Positions 51,012-63,330 of a stretch of 64,000 bases of DNA are shown here, in pieces. Made by a program: the position numbers and the translations under genes. How positions within the stretch are numbered: the first letter of the stretch is position 1; each line of letters begins with the position of its first letter. The notes under the pieces were generated by a model that did not search any database, was not told the DNA's origin, and worked only from the letters and a program-made list of their open reading frames with translations. The stretch comes from Callaeas wilsoni (lineage: Eukaryota; Chordata; Aves; Passeriformes; Callaeidae), in the NCBI GenBank assembly GCA_013398955.1, contig VWPU01011850.1, positions 124,001 through 188,000 on the forward strand, written 5' to 3'.

Positions 51012-51243
51012 CCTAAGATTGGATATTGGGAAGAAATTCTTGACTGTGAGGGTGATGAAGCCCTGGCATAGGTTGCCCAGAGAAGCTGTTGATGTCCTGT
51101 CCCTGGAAGTGTTCAAGGCCAGATCGGACAGGGCTTGGAGCAACCTGGGATAGTGGAAGGTGTCCCTGCCCATGGCAGTGGGTTGGAACGAGATGATCTT
51201 TAAGGTCCCTTCCAATCCAAACCACTCTGTGATTCTATGATGC
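51012..51243 (+). mobile_element. CR1 LINE, 3' fragment
   Basis: A clean plus-strand copy: ggatattgggaagaaattct, ggttgcccagagaagctgtt, gcaacctgggatagtggaag, tgtccctgcccatggcagtg, gatctttaaggtcccttcc and the terminus gtgattctatgatg. It resembles the common young copies of CR1. Confidence 0.96.
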
Positions 51244-53079
51244 TTTGATCTCTTACAGGCATGTTTTGCATTTATTTATTTTCTTGTATTTCTATTGGTA
51301 TTTATCAGGTGTTTTTTAGCACAGAAGACTCTGTTTGTACTCTCAATAAAAAACAATAGAGGAAACAGTCAGAGAGAAATAAATCCGTCAGCACTGAGCG
51401 TGTGGAGCAGAGATACAGCTCTAGCAAGGTGATCACCCACAGACACAACAAACTGCATCCTCCCACTTCCAAAACAGGCAAAAACAGGCAGAGATTACAA
51501 GAACTGCAGCTCTCCTGAGACAGAAACCTTCCACCCAAGCTAAATACAGGTACAGTTTACCATGGCTATGCTCCCAGGCCTAGCTCCAACTCCTCCTGGA
51601 AATAGTTATTAATGGAAGTCTAGCCTCAAGACACCTTGACAAAAAGCTCAAGAGGATGTCTTTCAGTGGCTTCTGCTACTGTTGGCACATGAACACAGAT
51701 GGACACAAGCCACCATGAAAGATGGACTGTCAAGAGAGGGATTAAAAGCCGGCTGTGCCATTAGTCCTGACCCAGCCTTCTTCAATCTCCTTTGTTCTGT
51801 GCTCCAGCTTTAACACTAATGGCAGCAAAGAGCTGTAAAAATACTGCTGATAAATACGGGCCTTAATCAAACAAAACACTTTTAACTATTTCATTAGGAA
51901 TCATTTTATTTTTACAAATATAGGGAAAATTCAAAACAGTTGACTTCTTCTACATCCATAGGGTGGAAGTGACCACTGTGGAATTTGAACAGCTTTTGCT
52001 GAGGTTTCTGACTGCCAGGCCAGCATGACCTAGACCATGTCCTGGCCTCTTGGGAGGAATGTTTGGACACGGGAATTGCTCTTTTCCCCAGGTGGACACA
52101 ATCAGTCAGGCATCAACAGATTGGGATTCAAGCACTACACAGATGTCAGTCAAAAAACATGCCAAAAAGGCAAAAGATTATGTCTGAGTGATGAATTAGG
52201 TGAAATGAATGTGCTACCCTTGTTCCAGCAGTCAGCAGGAAAAGTCACACTTACCAACAACTCTAACTGGAAGACTTGTTGGCTGTCGTAGTTTGAATGC
52301 CAAAAACATAATGAATGTCCCCTCTCCCCTGGGACGGCATGGCTCTCATATCCAGACATGGTCCTTTCAAAGCAAGCTTGTGACAGGGAGGTGACGTGTG
52401 AAGCTGACACGGCTGAGACTGTGTGATTTCTGCTGACAACCAGTGCATGTCTACCCCAGGCTACAGGGCTGTCGGCTCCAGCCTTCACCAGTCCCCATTT
52501 GTAAGTCAAATGCTTAACGTTATAAACTATTTAAAGACTGGTCCTGCATGTCTGCCTGCAACAGATCCAAAGAGTGTAGCAAAGGATACAAGCTGGTGAC
52601 CCAAAAAACCCAAAGTAAATTTGATTTGCGTATTAGAATAGAATATTCATTCCATTGCCATACATGCACTACCATCACATCTGATTGAATGTATCCTTTC
52701 TCAAGACGAAAACGTTTCCTTTTAAAGTCTTCAGACAGCCTTGGTCCACAGCGGACAATTACCAACGGTTTCTCCTCAAAAATGAACCCAACCAAAACAT
52801 GTCCCAAATACATAGTACGTTGAGCCTACGGACATGTTCCTCCCAGCCACCAGGTCTTAGAGGTGCACTGGCTCACACCACAAGCACTGTCAGCTCTCAG
52901 AGCAACCACAAAAGATGGGGTTGGATCTGGCCCTCCACCTGTCTGGGTGCTCCCAGCTGAGTGCCTGGATACCTGGCCAAAGCACCAGGAGCACAGCACG
53001 GAGCTTTGTCATGAGTTTAGAAGAAATTTTAAACACTGGATTTCTGGTGTGAGTCACTAATTGCTGCATCAGTACAGGC
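51244..53079. other. No gene recognised; possible LTR-like start at about 52.28 kb
   Basis: The sequence tgtcgtagtttgaatgcc near 52282 resembles the beginning of some avian endogenous retroviral LTRs, but I could not find a matching end, a primer binding site or a target duplication, so no element is called. The rest of the interval is featureless. Confidence 0.35.
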
Positions 53080-53440
53080 TTCAGCTGCTATTCCACCAGA
53101 ATGGAACTCCAGCGCATCCTACAGAGCTCAGCTGCAGGGTCCTCCCAGCACTGAGCTCCCTGGTGTGCTGGCACTGCTGCTGTCGGTCCTCCTTGCAAAC
53201 CGAGGAGGGCCAGGGCATTGGTCCAAGCACTAGCAAATGATCCTTTGTAGACTTTAAATGTTCAAACGGTGCTCGACAGCAACTTGGCCCATGCCAGCTA
53301 GCGCTCTCCCCAGTAACAGCTGGCCGTAGACTGGATCGTTGCCCTCGGGTAGTTGGGATACGTGTGACTGCCCTGTTTTGAAGGAAAAACATCTGGCTAG
53401 ATGCAAGTCCTGCTGTGTCACTCATCCCTAGGACAGAGGG
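53080..53440 (-). other. CpG-preserved block with a long minus-strand open frame; unassigned
   Basis: Nine CpG pairs lie within about 200 bases (53180-53375), where the surrounding DNA has about one per 100. A minus-strand frame stays open for 114 codons but shows no known domain. A polypyrimidine tract and acceptor-like tttttccttcaaaacag precede its centre on that strand. It could be a 5' exon or promoter element of the long EVA1A transcript, a fragment of an LTR element, or an unmethylated regulatory site. I cannot decide from sequence. Confidence 0.35.
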
Positions 53441-54054
53441 ACTTTGCTACGTTTTATTTCACAGGACAAGTGTAGTCCCTGTGCTCTGAGCAGTGCCCAT
53501 TCATCACCATTCATTAACACCTAACTCAACAAGTTTTGGTAAGGAGTAAGACCCCCAGCACAGATGCTCATACCTTCCCATTTGCACAAGAGAGAGCAAG
53601 CCAGAGTCTGAGCTGATTTAAATTGTCCTGAGAAATCTGGCAGGGAGTCCTGTGCGGCAGAGTGAAGCCAGCTGGAATGTCAGGCTTTCCACACCACACT
53701 CTGTGTACCCAGCCAAAAATCACATGTGGGTAGCGTCACCAAAAACCAAACACCTTCTCCTGTCCTGCCTCAAGTTCTGTGTGAAAACAAACGTCCGCCT
53801 TCACGGTTGGAAAACTCATATTTCAAGGTAGAGTTTTGTGCTTCAGGAAAAAACATCCCAAAGCGAAAGAGCAGCATTAGCTTTGGCACTGCTGAGGAGA
53901 AGTCCACGGAGAGTTCGACTGGCAAACAGTCAGAGGAGAAGCACAGCAAATCCTGGCCCTCAGAACAACACACGACGTGGGTTTAGGCAAGTCACTAGTT
54001 CAGCCTGAGGCAACTGCAAATTAGAGCCGAGTGTAGCAGAGAAGCAGGGCTGGA
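53441..54054. other. No gene recognised
   Basis: About 600 bases with no recognisable exon or repeat; an 86-codon plus-strand frame at 53726-53986 has no motif. Confidence 0.5.
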
Positions 54055-54365
54055 AATGAGTTTGCTGGGTCATCTAGTCTACCCTTCTAGACCCGTAGCA
54101 GGATCCCATCTAGCTTGCTTTTAAAGACCCTCAATGATGCAGACCCCACGATAAACATTCTGACTTTTCCAGAACATCTTTTTCACCTCTATAATATTTT
54201 TCTGAATATAGAGCTTGAATTCCTTTGCTACAATTTATGCTCTTAGCCTTTTGTGCAAATTGATCAATAGGCAGTCATCCACATCTCTGCCACAGCCTTT
54301 TATGTGTCTGAAAACTGCTAAGCTACTCTCTTCCCAGACTTCTAATTTTAGGCTAAATGGCTGCA
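54055..54365 (-). mobile_element. Old, diverged CR1-like LINE fragment
   Basis: The plus strand reads gggtcatctagtctaccctt, ctagacccgtagcaggatcc, gaccctcaatgatgcagacc, and later cttttatgtgtctgaaaact and agacttctaattttaggct. The order matches CR1 3' blocks (Ser-rich region, then the segment on pressure of the aggregate lengthened with a loss of identity), but with far more changes than the other copies, indicating an older insertion. Confidence 0.68.
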
Positions 54366-55699
54366 AATTAGGATTCATTTTACAATTGTATCCAAAGGCA
54401 AAAACAAGGCTGATGTCCTCCCTGGAACCATATAAACACAGTTTAAGGGGGTTCCTGCTCCAAAATGTTTATAATCAACACAGAAAATCAAGGGAAGATG
54501 AAAGTAAAAAGGTCAAAGAAATCTATTATTCCTATATCAAAGGTAGGAACTTGGTACAGAGAGACACATGTTTAGTCTTTTCAAGAACTCCCATAGCTGT
54601 AAAGGAGTTTACAGAGGGCTTAATACCTAACCAAATTATTGCATTTAAAAATGGGGTTATTTCTGCCTCTACTGAGCTTCTAGATAAACTATTTTGAATT
54701 ACAACCTGAAAATGTATGAATGTTCGTGACAGATCTGGGAAACACAAACCAGATCCTCCAAGTGTCCCTCCAAAGCCCTAATCTCAAAACCATTCTTCCA
54801 TGTGGGGGAAGCAGAGATGATTAATGGCATTTTTCAAGCTCTCCAAAGACCATATTTTTTCTACAGGAGCTTGAGACAAAATTATCGTTACTTTCCTGAC
54901 ACACTTACATGCAAGGCAAACCGTAACAATGAATACAAGTTGAAAGAATTCTGCATATCAAATTTACTGTACATGCAAATTTCATTCAGACAGAACCATT
55001 AATAATTGTCTGAAGGGTAAAACTTAAGATTTTCTAAAAAGGCCTTCTGAGTTTGTATGTGCATTCCTTATCATCCATCTGCTTTACTGAGCAATCACTC
55101 AGCATATTAATTCTTTTTTTTTTTACATTAGCACACACATAAATTCCCTGCTTGTTGCAATTTTATGCTTTAGCAACATTTTACATGCCCTGCACTGCCA
55201 TGGTTTCAAATTCAAATAACTCACACAGGAGGGGCAAGCATAATTCCAGCATATCCACAGAACACCAGACAGTTTATGCCAATCTGGAGGACTGCAATAT
55301 TAGAATTTATCAGACCCTGAATATATTGTAATAAATGTAAAGTTAATGGTAATAAACAAAAAAAACCAAACCAAAACCAAAACAACAGGGAATGGAATGC
55401 CTCTGAATAAGTACAAACCCTACATAGTTGATTTTGATGCGGGGTAGGATGTTGCATGTGAGGATGGAGTTAGACAAACAACTTGATGAAAAAATCTGGT
55501 CCTAAAAGAACCTCAGGGGAAGCAATAAATCTTGGATTGTTCAGATATGAAATATCCAAATAGAAAATCTGTTGCTGGTCATTAGCCACAGGGCGTGCTT
55601 GGGTTGATGACCTCAGTCTGCTCGTGCCCACACAACCATGGCAGCAAACCATCAGTCAGCAGAGCAGCAGGGCAGGAGCAGAGTCAAATCCTATCTAAA
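54366..55699. other. No gene recognised
   Basis: AT-rich. The plus-strand open frame that begins in the old CR1 (54215) runs on to 54697 with no protein family features, so I treat it as chance. Confidence 0.5.
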
Positions 55700-55885
55700 G
55701 GATGGAGTTTTTCTTCACTGAAAGGGTGGTCAGGCATTGGAACAGGCCACCCATGGAGATGGTAAAATCATTCTTGGAAGTGTTAAAAAAGGTGTGGATG
55801 TGGCACTCAGGGATATGGTTTAGTGGTGAACACAGTGGTGCTGGGTTAGCAGATCTCAGGAGTCTTTTCCGATTTTTTCTTGCAG
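55700..55885 (+). mobile_element. CR1 LINE, 3' fragment
   Basis: Reads gtttttcttcactgaaaggg, gtcaggcattggaacaggcc, ggtgtggatgtggcactcag and ggatatggtttagtggtgaa, then tcaggagtcttttccga. The very end with the octamer repeat has decayed. Confidence 0.9.
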
Positions 55886-57134
55886 TCTATTTTCTTTAAC
55901 TTGAAAAAAGATTAATGAAGATACGGAGATGAGTTTTTCATGTGATTCAAGACCTGAAAAAATGCTTTATGCTGGAAAATGGAAACGGTCATGTTTACTG
56001 TATCAACATGGAGTCTGTGAAAGATGCCTTGATGTATGAAGAGTAGGAAACTGCCAGCTAGCAGTGAACAATTCAGTCATAGCACACTTCCCAAATTATA
56101 GAAACACTGCAGGTCTTAAACAGTCAGGATTGCTAATCTTTACTGTCATTGCCACAGGTGTCTTGTCCTTCTTATGGGTTCTCCAGACAAGGTCTAAACC
56201 CCAAGATGGGATGTGTTTATTGTACCAAGCTTAGCATAAAGGTGCGTGGATACGATGTAATTAGATTTGTATGTCTTACATCATGTTGGATGATCCCACG
56301 GTCTCTTCTAGCTTTTAAACTCCACAGATGAGCCTATGACCTTTATAAAGCACTGGATGTACTGGAGAAGATGTTTAAATATATGCGTAATGAGTTTCCC
56401 ATTATGCTAAAGCATGCATCTTCAACTCTGTTTCTAACATCACTTAACCTCCTGTTTTTCCAAACGTGAACTATAGTCCCATACTATCAGCTCCTGCATT
56501 ACTATTACTATTTATGTGCACACAGAGGTAGTGTTTCCTGTGATCTCAGCCCCATCAGACTCCTTTCTTTTCTGCCAGAATTGTCTGGTTCCCTCCCAGC
56601 TCTTCCCCACGTACTCATGCAGCCAACACTCTTCCTTCTCCTGTTCCCCCTAAGTGGTGTTCCCCTTGCTCTTCCACCCTGCTGCCTCTGAGGAATTTCC
56701 CCAATTAGACATCACTTCTTAAACTCTCTGCCTTGCTTTTGGCCAGCCCTCTGGGACTCATCTTCCTCCCAGTACACTTAGGGATAACCCCTCCTTAACT
56801 TTTAATCCTCTGTCTTTTCCCACCCCAGACATCCGAGACAGACAATTTAGGGCATCTTGCACCAGTTGTCCTGTATCCATGTATGTGTGTACAGTGGTAG
56901 CTGAAGATGACTGTAGGGTAAGAGGCTTTAGTTCAAAGCTCTTTAATTGCTATTCAAACAAAACCATCTAATTTAAAACCAAATTGGGCTAAAGCTAAAG
57001 GCTGATATTTTCAGTGTGGAGAGAGAAAGGCTGCATAACCATCTCAGCGTTCGTCCTGTTTCCCAACATCCTACTTGCTACCTGCTGCACATCCCTGCAC
57101 ATCTACAGTCTGCCCTGTAGCTGATCCCGCTTCG
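55886..57134. other. No gene recognised
   Basis: A faint CR1-like terminus (tggatgatcccacggtctct at about 56.29 kb) is too short to call. A pyrimidine-rich stretch occupies 56.55-56.85 kb. Confidence 0.5.
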
Positions 57135-57216
57135 AGCAGGAGGTAGGACCAGAGCCCTTCAGGGCTCCCTCCCAACCTGCATTACCATATGGCAAGTGAT
57201 CCTATGATCCTATTTC
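57135..57216 (+). mobile_element. CR1 LINE, very short 3' end
   Basis: Reads agcaggaggtaggaccagag, ccttcagggctccctcccaa and a terminal repeat gatcctatgatcctat, a variant of the CR1 octamer. Confidence 0.75.
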
Positions 57217-59039
57217 ATTGCCTGTTTGTGATGGAATTCTGCCTGCAGCCACTTGCAACAATCAGGGTTTATTTTACCTGGTTTGGCTCTGGGTATGTTT
57301 CTGTTCTCAACACTGTGGATCACATGCTTGGGGGACGAAAAATAAATGAGCAAAAAGGCAGGAAGGTCTACCTGACCAGGCACAGTATTTAAAGCAGGCA
57401 ACGGACTCGTGCATAGTTCTCTCTCCAAGATGAGCTAATAAGACCCTCTAACTTAAATAAATGCATTTTGCATGCGTTTATTTCATGTTGATGCTCATTT
57501 CTCACATTCCTGACTCCTGAAGGCCACTTAAAACCCTCCCACACTTGCACCTGTCCCATGGAGACAACGTGTAAGTCAGCGTGTCTCACCCTGCCACCTC
57601 TGAAAGCTGTCCTGTGGCCCTCGGACCCAAACCCCTCCTTGTTCCCTGCCGTGTTGTTTCCCTCCCCTCTTGCTCCCTTGCAAAGCGAATGGTTAATGGC
57701 TATAACGTGTATGGGGTGTCACACCCCCCCTCCACCCAGCACAAGCCTGCCTGGGATTTATCACCCACCACTTCCTGGCACATGAGGCAGCCCAACATCT
57801 GGTTGTGACTAGTGCCCCATTTTGGCCTTTTTCCTTTTCTGAGAGCACTGAGAACCAGCAATGAGAGACGGGGCAAACCACCCCACACTGCTCTGGGACA
57901 GGGTTTGAGTCTTCCCAAAAGCAAGTGGGGAGCAACTTTCAGCAATGTGCGTCTACAAAACACAGTCTGTTTAATTCCTGTTTACAGTTTTATATGACCA
58001 GACTCCCCTCTATGTCCTGCTGACACTCAAGATGTGCTTTGCAAAGCACTCAGAAATGGCTTGTTAAGGAAAACTTATTTTTACCCTCTTCACCTTTAGA
58101 AATTTGAGGAGCTTCCCAGTCTGCTTTCACAGCATGCAGATGGCTTGGGAAATAACAACTTACATGGTAGATCAGAATGCCCATTTTCACTGTCCAACTC
58201 AGACATCCTAATTATCATGAAATCTAAATTCAAGATGATGATGAGCAATTCAGAGAACTGCCAGAGGCTCAGAGCTTGGCTCATAACATCGTTAACAAGG
58301 AAAAATAATCACTGATTCTATGCTGGAAACCTGTAACAAGCAGACCTCATAATTGCCAATCAATCAGAAGTGTGAAAAAATCAACCCTTAATCAACATCA
58401 TGGAGCTGGTAAATCTTGAGAGTGGACCAGTTCCTGTTGGAGCTACTAAGGACATTTCAGAAAGTTTTTTAATAGGCAGTGCTCAAAGTGAGGACATAAG
58501 AGAGACCTGTCTGTGAACTTTCAGAAGTATCATTTGGAAAAAAACCAAATATCCCAATACACTTCTACCCTGTTCCATGATGTAGCTCCCATGGCACTTC
58601 ATACACCTCATTGAAGGTGCTGGTGTGACGGAGCAGGTGCTGGTACATAGGTCCATTTCAGGACCATTATTACACAAAGTCAGAAGAAAAGCAGTTTCAT
58701 CCGTAGTCTGGAGACCTGAAATGGCCTCTCAAGGCAAGGACTGACAGTCAGTGCTGACAGCTCCAGTACAACAAATGACAGCCTGGGTACAGCAGGCCAG
58801 TGGCTGAGGCTACCTTTATTGCACCTGAACTCCAAACAGAAACCACTCTTCTGATGAAATGTTTCCCACTGAGGTATCCGTTATAGCTCAGGGTGAGTTA
58901 TTCTCCCTTTCACATTTTGGCTTTGAATGCTTTCCCAGACCATCTTCCCGACCTAACAGAGACACTTCAGAACAACAAGCTTGAAATCCAAACAACAGAA
59001 CAAGAGGCAATGGGCAGAAACTGATGCCCAGGAAGTTCC
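57217..59039. other. No gene recognised
   Basis: Overlapping chance frames in a C-rich patch at 57.55-57.95 kb; no exon or repeat identified. Confidence 0.5.
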
Positions 59040-59240
59040 ACAGATATGAAGAATTTCTTTCCTGTGCAGTGACCAAACACTGGAACAGGTTGCTCAGAGG
59101 GTGTGTGAAGTCTCCCTTATTGGAGATATTCCAGACCCAACTGGACACAATCTTGTGCCCTGTGCTCTGGGTAATTCTGCTTGAGCAGATGACCCACTGA
59201 GATCCCTTCCAGTCTGATCCACTCTGTGATTCTGTGAAAT
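59040..59240 (+). mobile_element. CR1 LINE, 3' fragment
   Basis: Reads agaatttctttcctgtgcag, aaacactggaacaggttgct, tgaagtctcccttattggag, gagatcccttccagtctgat and ends ccactctgtgattctgtga. Confidence 0.92.
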
Positions 59241-59319
59241 CTACAAAAGAGAGCTGCAAAGAAATCTAATGTATAAAACAAACTGAAAACCTCTCAAGGT
59301 ATGTTAACAGGAGTCCAAA

Positions 59320-59860
59320 CCATAGAATCATGTAATGGTCTGCATTGGAAGGGGCCTTAAAGATAACCTAAATCCAACCCCCTTGACATGGGGGCTGAGG
59401 TGAGGTTGCTGAAAGCCCTGTCCAACCTTACCTTGAACACTTCCAGTGATGGGGCATCCACATCTTCTCTGGGCAACCAGTTCCAGTGTGTCACCACCCT
59501 CATAACAGGTTTTTTTTTTTTCCTTATACCTAATCCACATCTACCCTCTTTCATCTTGCAGCCACTTCCCCTTGTCCTGTCCACGAGTCTTGGAGAAAAC
59601 TCTCTGTTTTTCAGGCTGCAAGTTCACATTGGTAGCTCACATCCAGTTTTCATCTCCAGTCCTTCTCCATAGGGCTGCTCTCAATCCCTTCGCCCTCCAG
59701 TCAGTATTGGTACTGGTGCATGTGCAGAACCTGGCACCTGGCCTTGCTGAACTTCATGGAGACTGCCCAAGTCCCTCTGGGTGGCACCCCTTCCCTCAAG
59801 CTCATCAGCTGCATCGCTCATCTTGGTGTCATCCACTGGCTGACAGCAACCAGGCACAAT
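59320..59860 (-). mobile_element. CR1 LINE, longer 3' fragment
   Basis: Starts at accatagaatcatgtaatgg and runs through agccctgtccaaccttacct, tcttctctgggcaaccagtt and cttgcagccacttccccttg to gcatgtgcagaacctggcac, ttgctgaacttcatggagac and atccactggctgacagcaac. That places its 5' limit inside CR1 sequence upstream of the common 3' truncation points. Confidence 0.9.
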
Positions 59861-61487
59861 ATCCAACGTGCCTGGTGTGGGACTGTGTGGTGACCAATGG
59901 ATTTTAGCACCAAGAAATGCTTCTGCTAATCAGTATTTGCATCATTCACAGTATCGAATGTTAGCTCCACTAGAGAAGGGAAAGAAACCTGGGTTAAGAC
60001 TAAGCATACAGAAATGTCAGGCTTCATTTTTGTCTTGACTTTTTAATGTTAGTAATTCCATGTGAACTGGTCTGATATCAGGCTTTACCCAATATCAGTC
60101 TGAAATTTAAAAGATTAATTTAAACTAGATTATGAAATTCCCTATGTCACTAACAGGTGCAGACAACTCACATTCCCAAGGCAATTCAGCCCATCCTGCA
60201 ATAGGTGCTACTGATCCTTGGACAGACCTATTCTTTGAAGTCACCTACCCTTTTCCATCACCTAGAAAAGTAAGTGCTCACCAAAGCAATTGAGCCAATT
60301 AGGAGTCTACTGTTGCAAAAAAAGGGGAAGGTTTTAGTTTCCCTCACCTCTGTCCTGCTTTTCTCTCCTTCTGACCCTGATTGCCTTCCTCTCCCTACTT
60401 CTAGCTATCCGCACATCCACACTTGATCTCTTCCCCTGCCCAGGCAAAAGCAGGCTGGATTTACTTGCAAACCAAGCAGTCACTTTTTTGCCTTTTTAAT
60501 TTTCTGCAATTTCAGTGAATCGAACGAGCCAATTTAGCAAACAGTTGGCAGGAGCAATCAGCCAGGTTTGTTCTGCTTTTGTGTTCAAGGGTTTGTAATT
60601 AACTCAAGTCATGTCATAAAGCACATGTATAAGCATCCTTGTACACTCAGCTGCTCACAGAATAAAGTTAATGAGTCAAAAATCCAAACGACAAACTTGC
60701 CTTTCTCTTCTTCCACACCATAAATTGGATATCAATGAAAAAAAACTATTTTGAAGACAAACCCATGGCTCACAAAGCACTAAGCCTCAATCACAAAAGA
60801 ATCTTTGTCCAAACAAATTCAGGCACATGTGAATGGTTGTGAGACTCACCTAAGTGCAAGTATTAACATCTGGACTTAAAAACAAACCTGGCAGAAGCAC
60901 AAGGGGAAGGAGACCTTGCAAATAAATTAAAATGTGTATTGAAGTTCTCTGTACCTTTTCTTCCAATGCAAGGGTTCTGCAGACTCTACGTCTCTGCTTA
61001 TAAATAAGACAGGTCAAGGCTCATTCTCTGACCCTCAGGGCAACAGGCACAGCACAGATTGTGTCCATATGGCTAAACTTTCTCCCTTGCACCCTCCCAA
61101 GTGGTATGGCTTCATTCTTACTGCTCACTGGGAAGAGCCATGCTGGCTCCCAAACCATGTGCAGATGAGAGCTATGTGGCAGGGGGCAAAACCAGGGCAA
61201 AGAGCATAGAAATAATTAAACCATTTGGATGATGCTTGAGCCCACACCTTGGACCTGTGCAGTTTCCTGGTATGGATGCAGCCAGTGAGAGCAGTCAGAA
61301 ACACAGGCAAAAAGCCTGTGTCTGTATATTTAACATAAATAGTTTGATCAGAGGTGAGCTAAAGTCAGATCTGTGATGCAAACAACATAGAAATAAAATT
61401 AATTTTTACCCATCTCCCAGTTAATGCACTTGCACTACAAAAAATCCCAGCAGCAAATTCCTGCTGAGCACCTATTTATATGCAGTA
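59861..61487. other. No gene recognised
   Basis: No exon, RNA gene or repeat identified. Confidence 0.5.
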
Positions 61488-62095
61488 TCATAGAACTGTA
61501 GAATCATAGAATGGTTTGGGTTGGAAGCGACCTTAAAGATCATCTCATTCCAATCCCCTTTCCATGGGCAGAGATGCCATTCACTAGACCAGGTCACTTA
61601 GAGCCCCATCAAACCTGGCCTTGAACAATTCCAGGGATGAGGCATCCACAGCCTCTCTGGGCCCTAAACAATTCCAGGGATGAGGCATCCACAGCCTCTC
61701 TGGGCATCCTGTCCCAGTGTCTCACCATGTTATGAGTACAGAATTTCTTCCTGACATCTAATCTAAACCTGCCCTCTTTCAGTTTAAGACCCTTATCCCT
61801 TGTCCTGTCACTATCTGCCCGTATAAAAAGTCCCACTCCCTCCTTTTTATAAACCCCATTTAGGTACTGGAAGGATGCAATGAGTTTTCCCCAAAGCCTT
61901 CTCATCTCCAAGCTGAACAACCCCAGCTCTCTCAGCCTGTCTTTGTAGGGAAGGTGCTGCTCTGATCACCTTTGTGTCCCTTTTCTGGACCCACTCCAAC
62001 ATGTCCACCTCTTTCTTGTGCTGAGAACCCCAGACCTGGATGCAGTACTCCAGGGTGGGACTCATCGTATATTCTTCCTGGCTGGATCTCAATTA
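61488..62095 (-). mobile_element. CR1 LINE, longer 3' fragment with an internal duplication
   Basis: Starts with tcatagaactgtagaatcat agaatgg on the plus strand and runs to ctggatgcagtactccaggg and gggactcatcgtat. A 43-base period duplication of the block aacaattccagggatgaggc through cctctctgggc lies at 61624-61705. The minus-strand open frames of 103 and 81 codons are CR1 debris. Confidence 0.95.
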
Positions 62096-62684
62096 TTGTT
62101 TGTAAGTATCTGATTCCTATGTTTTAATCTAGAAAAACGTCTTCACAAGCCAGGACTTGCCAATTCTGCAAATAAAATCTGTTTTCCAGGCAAAGGCTGG
62201 CTGCTGACTTCCAACTGTGCAGCTCTTCAGAAAGGTGTGGGAACACCAACACTCATTTTAGACAGTATTTCCCTGTCTTGGGAAAGGTGTTTTGGAGAGG
62301 GAAAAAATTCATGTGTCTCTAGTAGGAAAGTCAGTGAAATGTTCTGAAAGATGCACTGTTTGCCTTGTAGCATCAAATGCTATGTGGTCTTGAGAGCTGT
62401 GCTGCTGCTCAGAAAATGAGGGGGAAAAAATGAGCAGTAGCCTTCAGTGTGGCCACTGTGTGTTCTAGCATTTCATTTATGGCCTGCCTTCACCAGAGGA
62501 TTAATTTACTGCTAATCTGAACCTTCCCTATTCAGAGGCTCCACATCAGCAGTGTTCTGGAAAGAATAGTGTCTCTCAGGACCTTCTCATAATCAAACTA
62601 TAGAAGCACAGGGTATTCTTAAGGCAGGAACCAAACTAACTGGAAAAGTGTTTAGTATGTAGTTATCAAGGATTCATTTTGCAC
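62096..62684. other. No gene recognised
   Basis: Spacer between two CR1 elements in opposite orientation; nothing recognisable. Confidence 0.5.
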
Positions 62685-63330
62685 AATGAAAGGATACATC
62701 AAGCAGAGTTTTGCAGAGGTCAGTCCTAGATCCGGTTCCAATGAAAATATTTTCATTTTCCTGAACACAGAATACCTGGATGATGACCAGGATGCTGGAA
62801 TATATATATATAATGTTTATTACATTTGCAGATGATACCATGCTAGGAAGGACTCCAATAAAATGAGAGGGAGAGAATTCAAACGTGATCCTGAGAGACT
62901 GGCGATACGGGCAAATCCAAGATACCAAAATCAGCCAGGAACATTCCATGAGGCAGACACAGGATGAAAATCAGCTTTCCACATAGCAGTCCTGCAGAGC
63001 AGAACAGGAACATCAACCAGTGATGTTAAGTGGCTGATGGACCTCAGACCAGCAGATCTAAACCCTTTCCTTTTGCTCAGCAGTAGTATGATCTCACCTA
63101 GAGTCCTGTGCCTGGTCTGGTGCTCTGGAATGCAAGTGAATCATGGAGCTCCATGAGAGATCCCAGAGGAAAGAGAAAGAACATTCACAAATTTTAGGCA
63201 GCACTGATACTGTCACTATAACAGCAGGAGACTGAGGAGGAACATGGGAGACATGAAAACAGGCTTCAAAAATATAGAGGTTGCTAGACAGCAGAAAGAA
63301 AGAATCTGATTTCTGTGCTCATTTGGACAC
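62685..63330 (+). mobile_element. Decayed CR1-type LINE reverse transcriptase relic
   Basis: Translated pieces on the plus strand resemble the LINE reverse transcriptase motif QGSVLGP (read here as QRSVLDPV at about 62.71 kb) and, 115 bases on, TFADDTMLG around 62.83 kb, the catalytic ADD box. The following 450 bases continue in the order of CR1 ORF2 3' sequence (atgaaaatcagctttccaca, cagcagtagtatgatctcac, gagtcctgtgcctggtctgg). Frames are broken by many changes and indels, so this is a dead fragment. It is truncated before the CR1 3' end. Confidence 0.65.

Noticed and set aside
52281..52540. Endogenous retroviral solo LTR beginning tgtcgtagtttgaatgcc
   Set aside because: Only the first bases resemble an LTR start; I found no matching terminus, no polyadenylation layout and no target-site duplication.
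54215..54697. 160-codon plus-strand open frame
   Set aside because: Its first third is an old reverse-oriented CR1 fragment and the rest has no motif or splice support.
56220..56335. A CR1 3' end (tggatgatcccacggtctct)
   Set aside because: Too short and too diverged to separate from chance.
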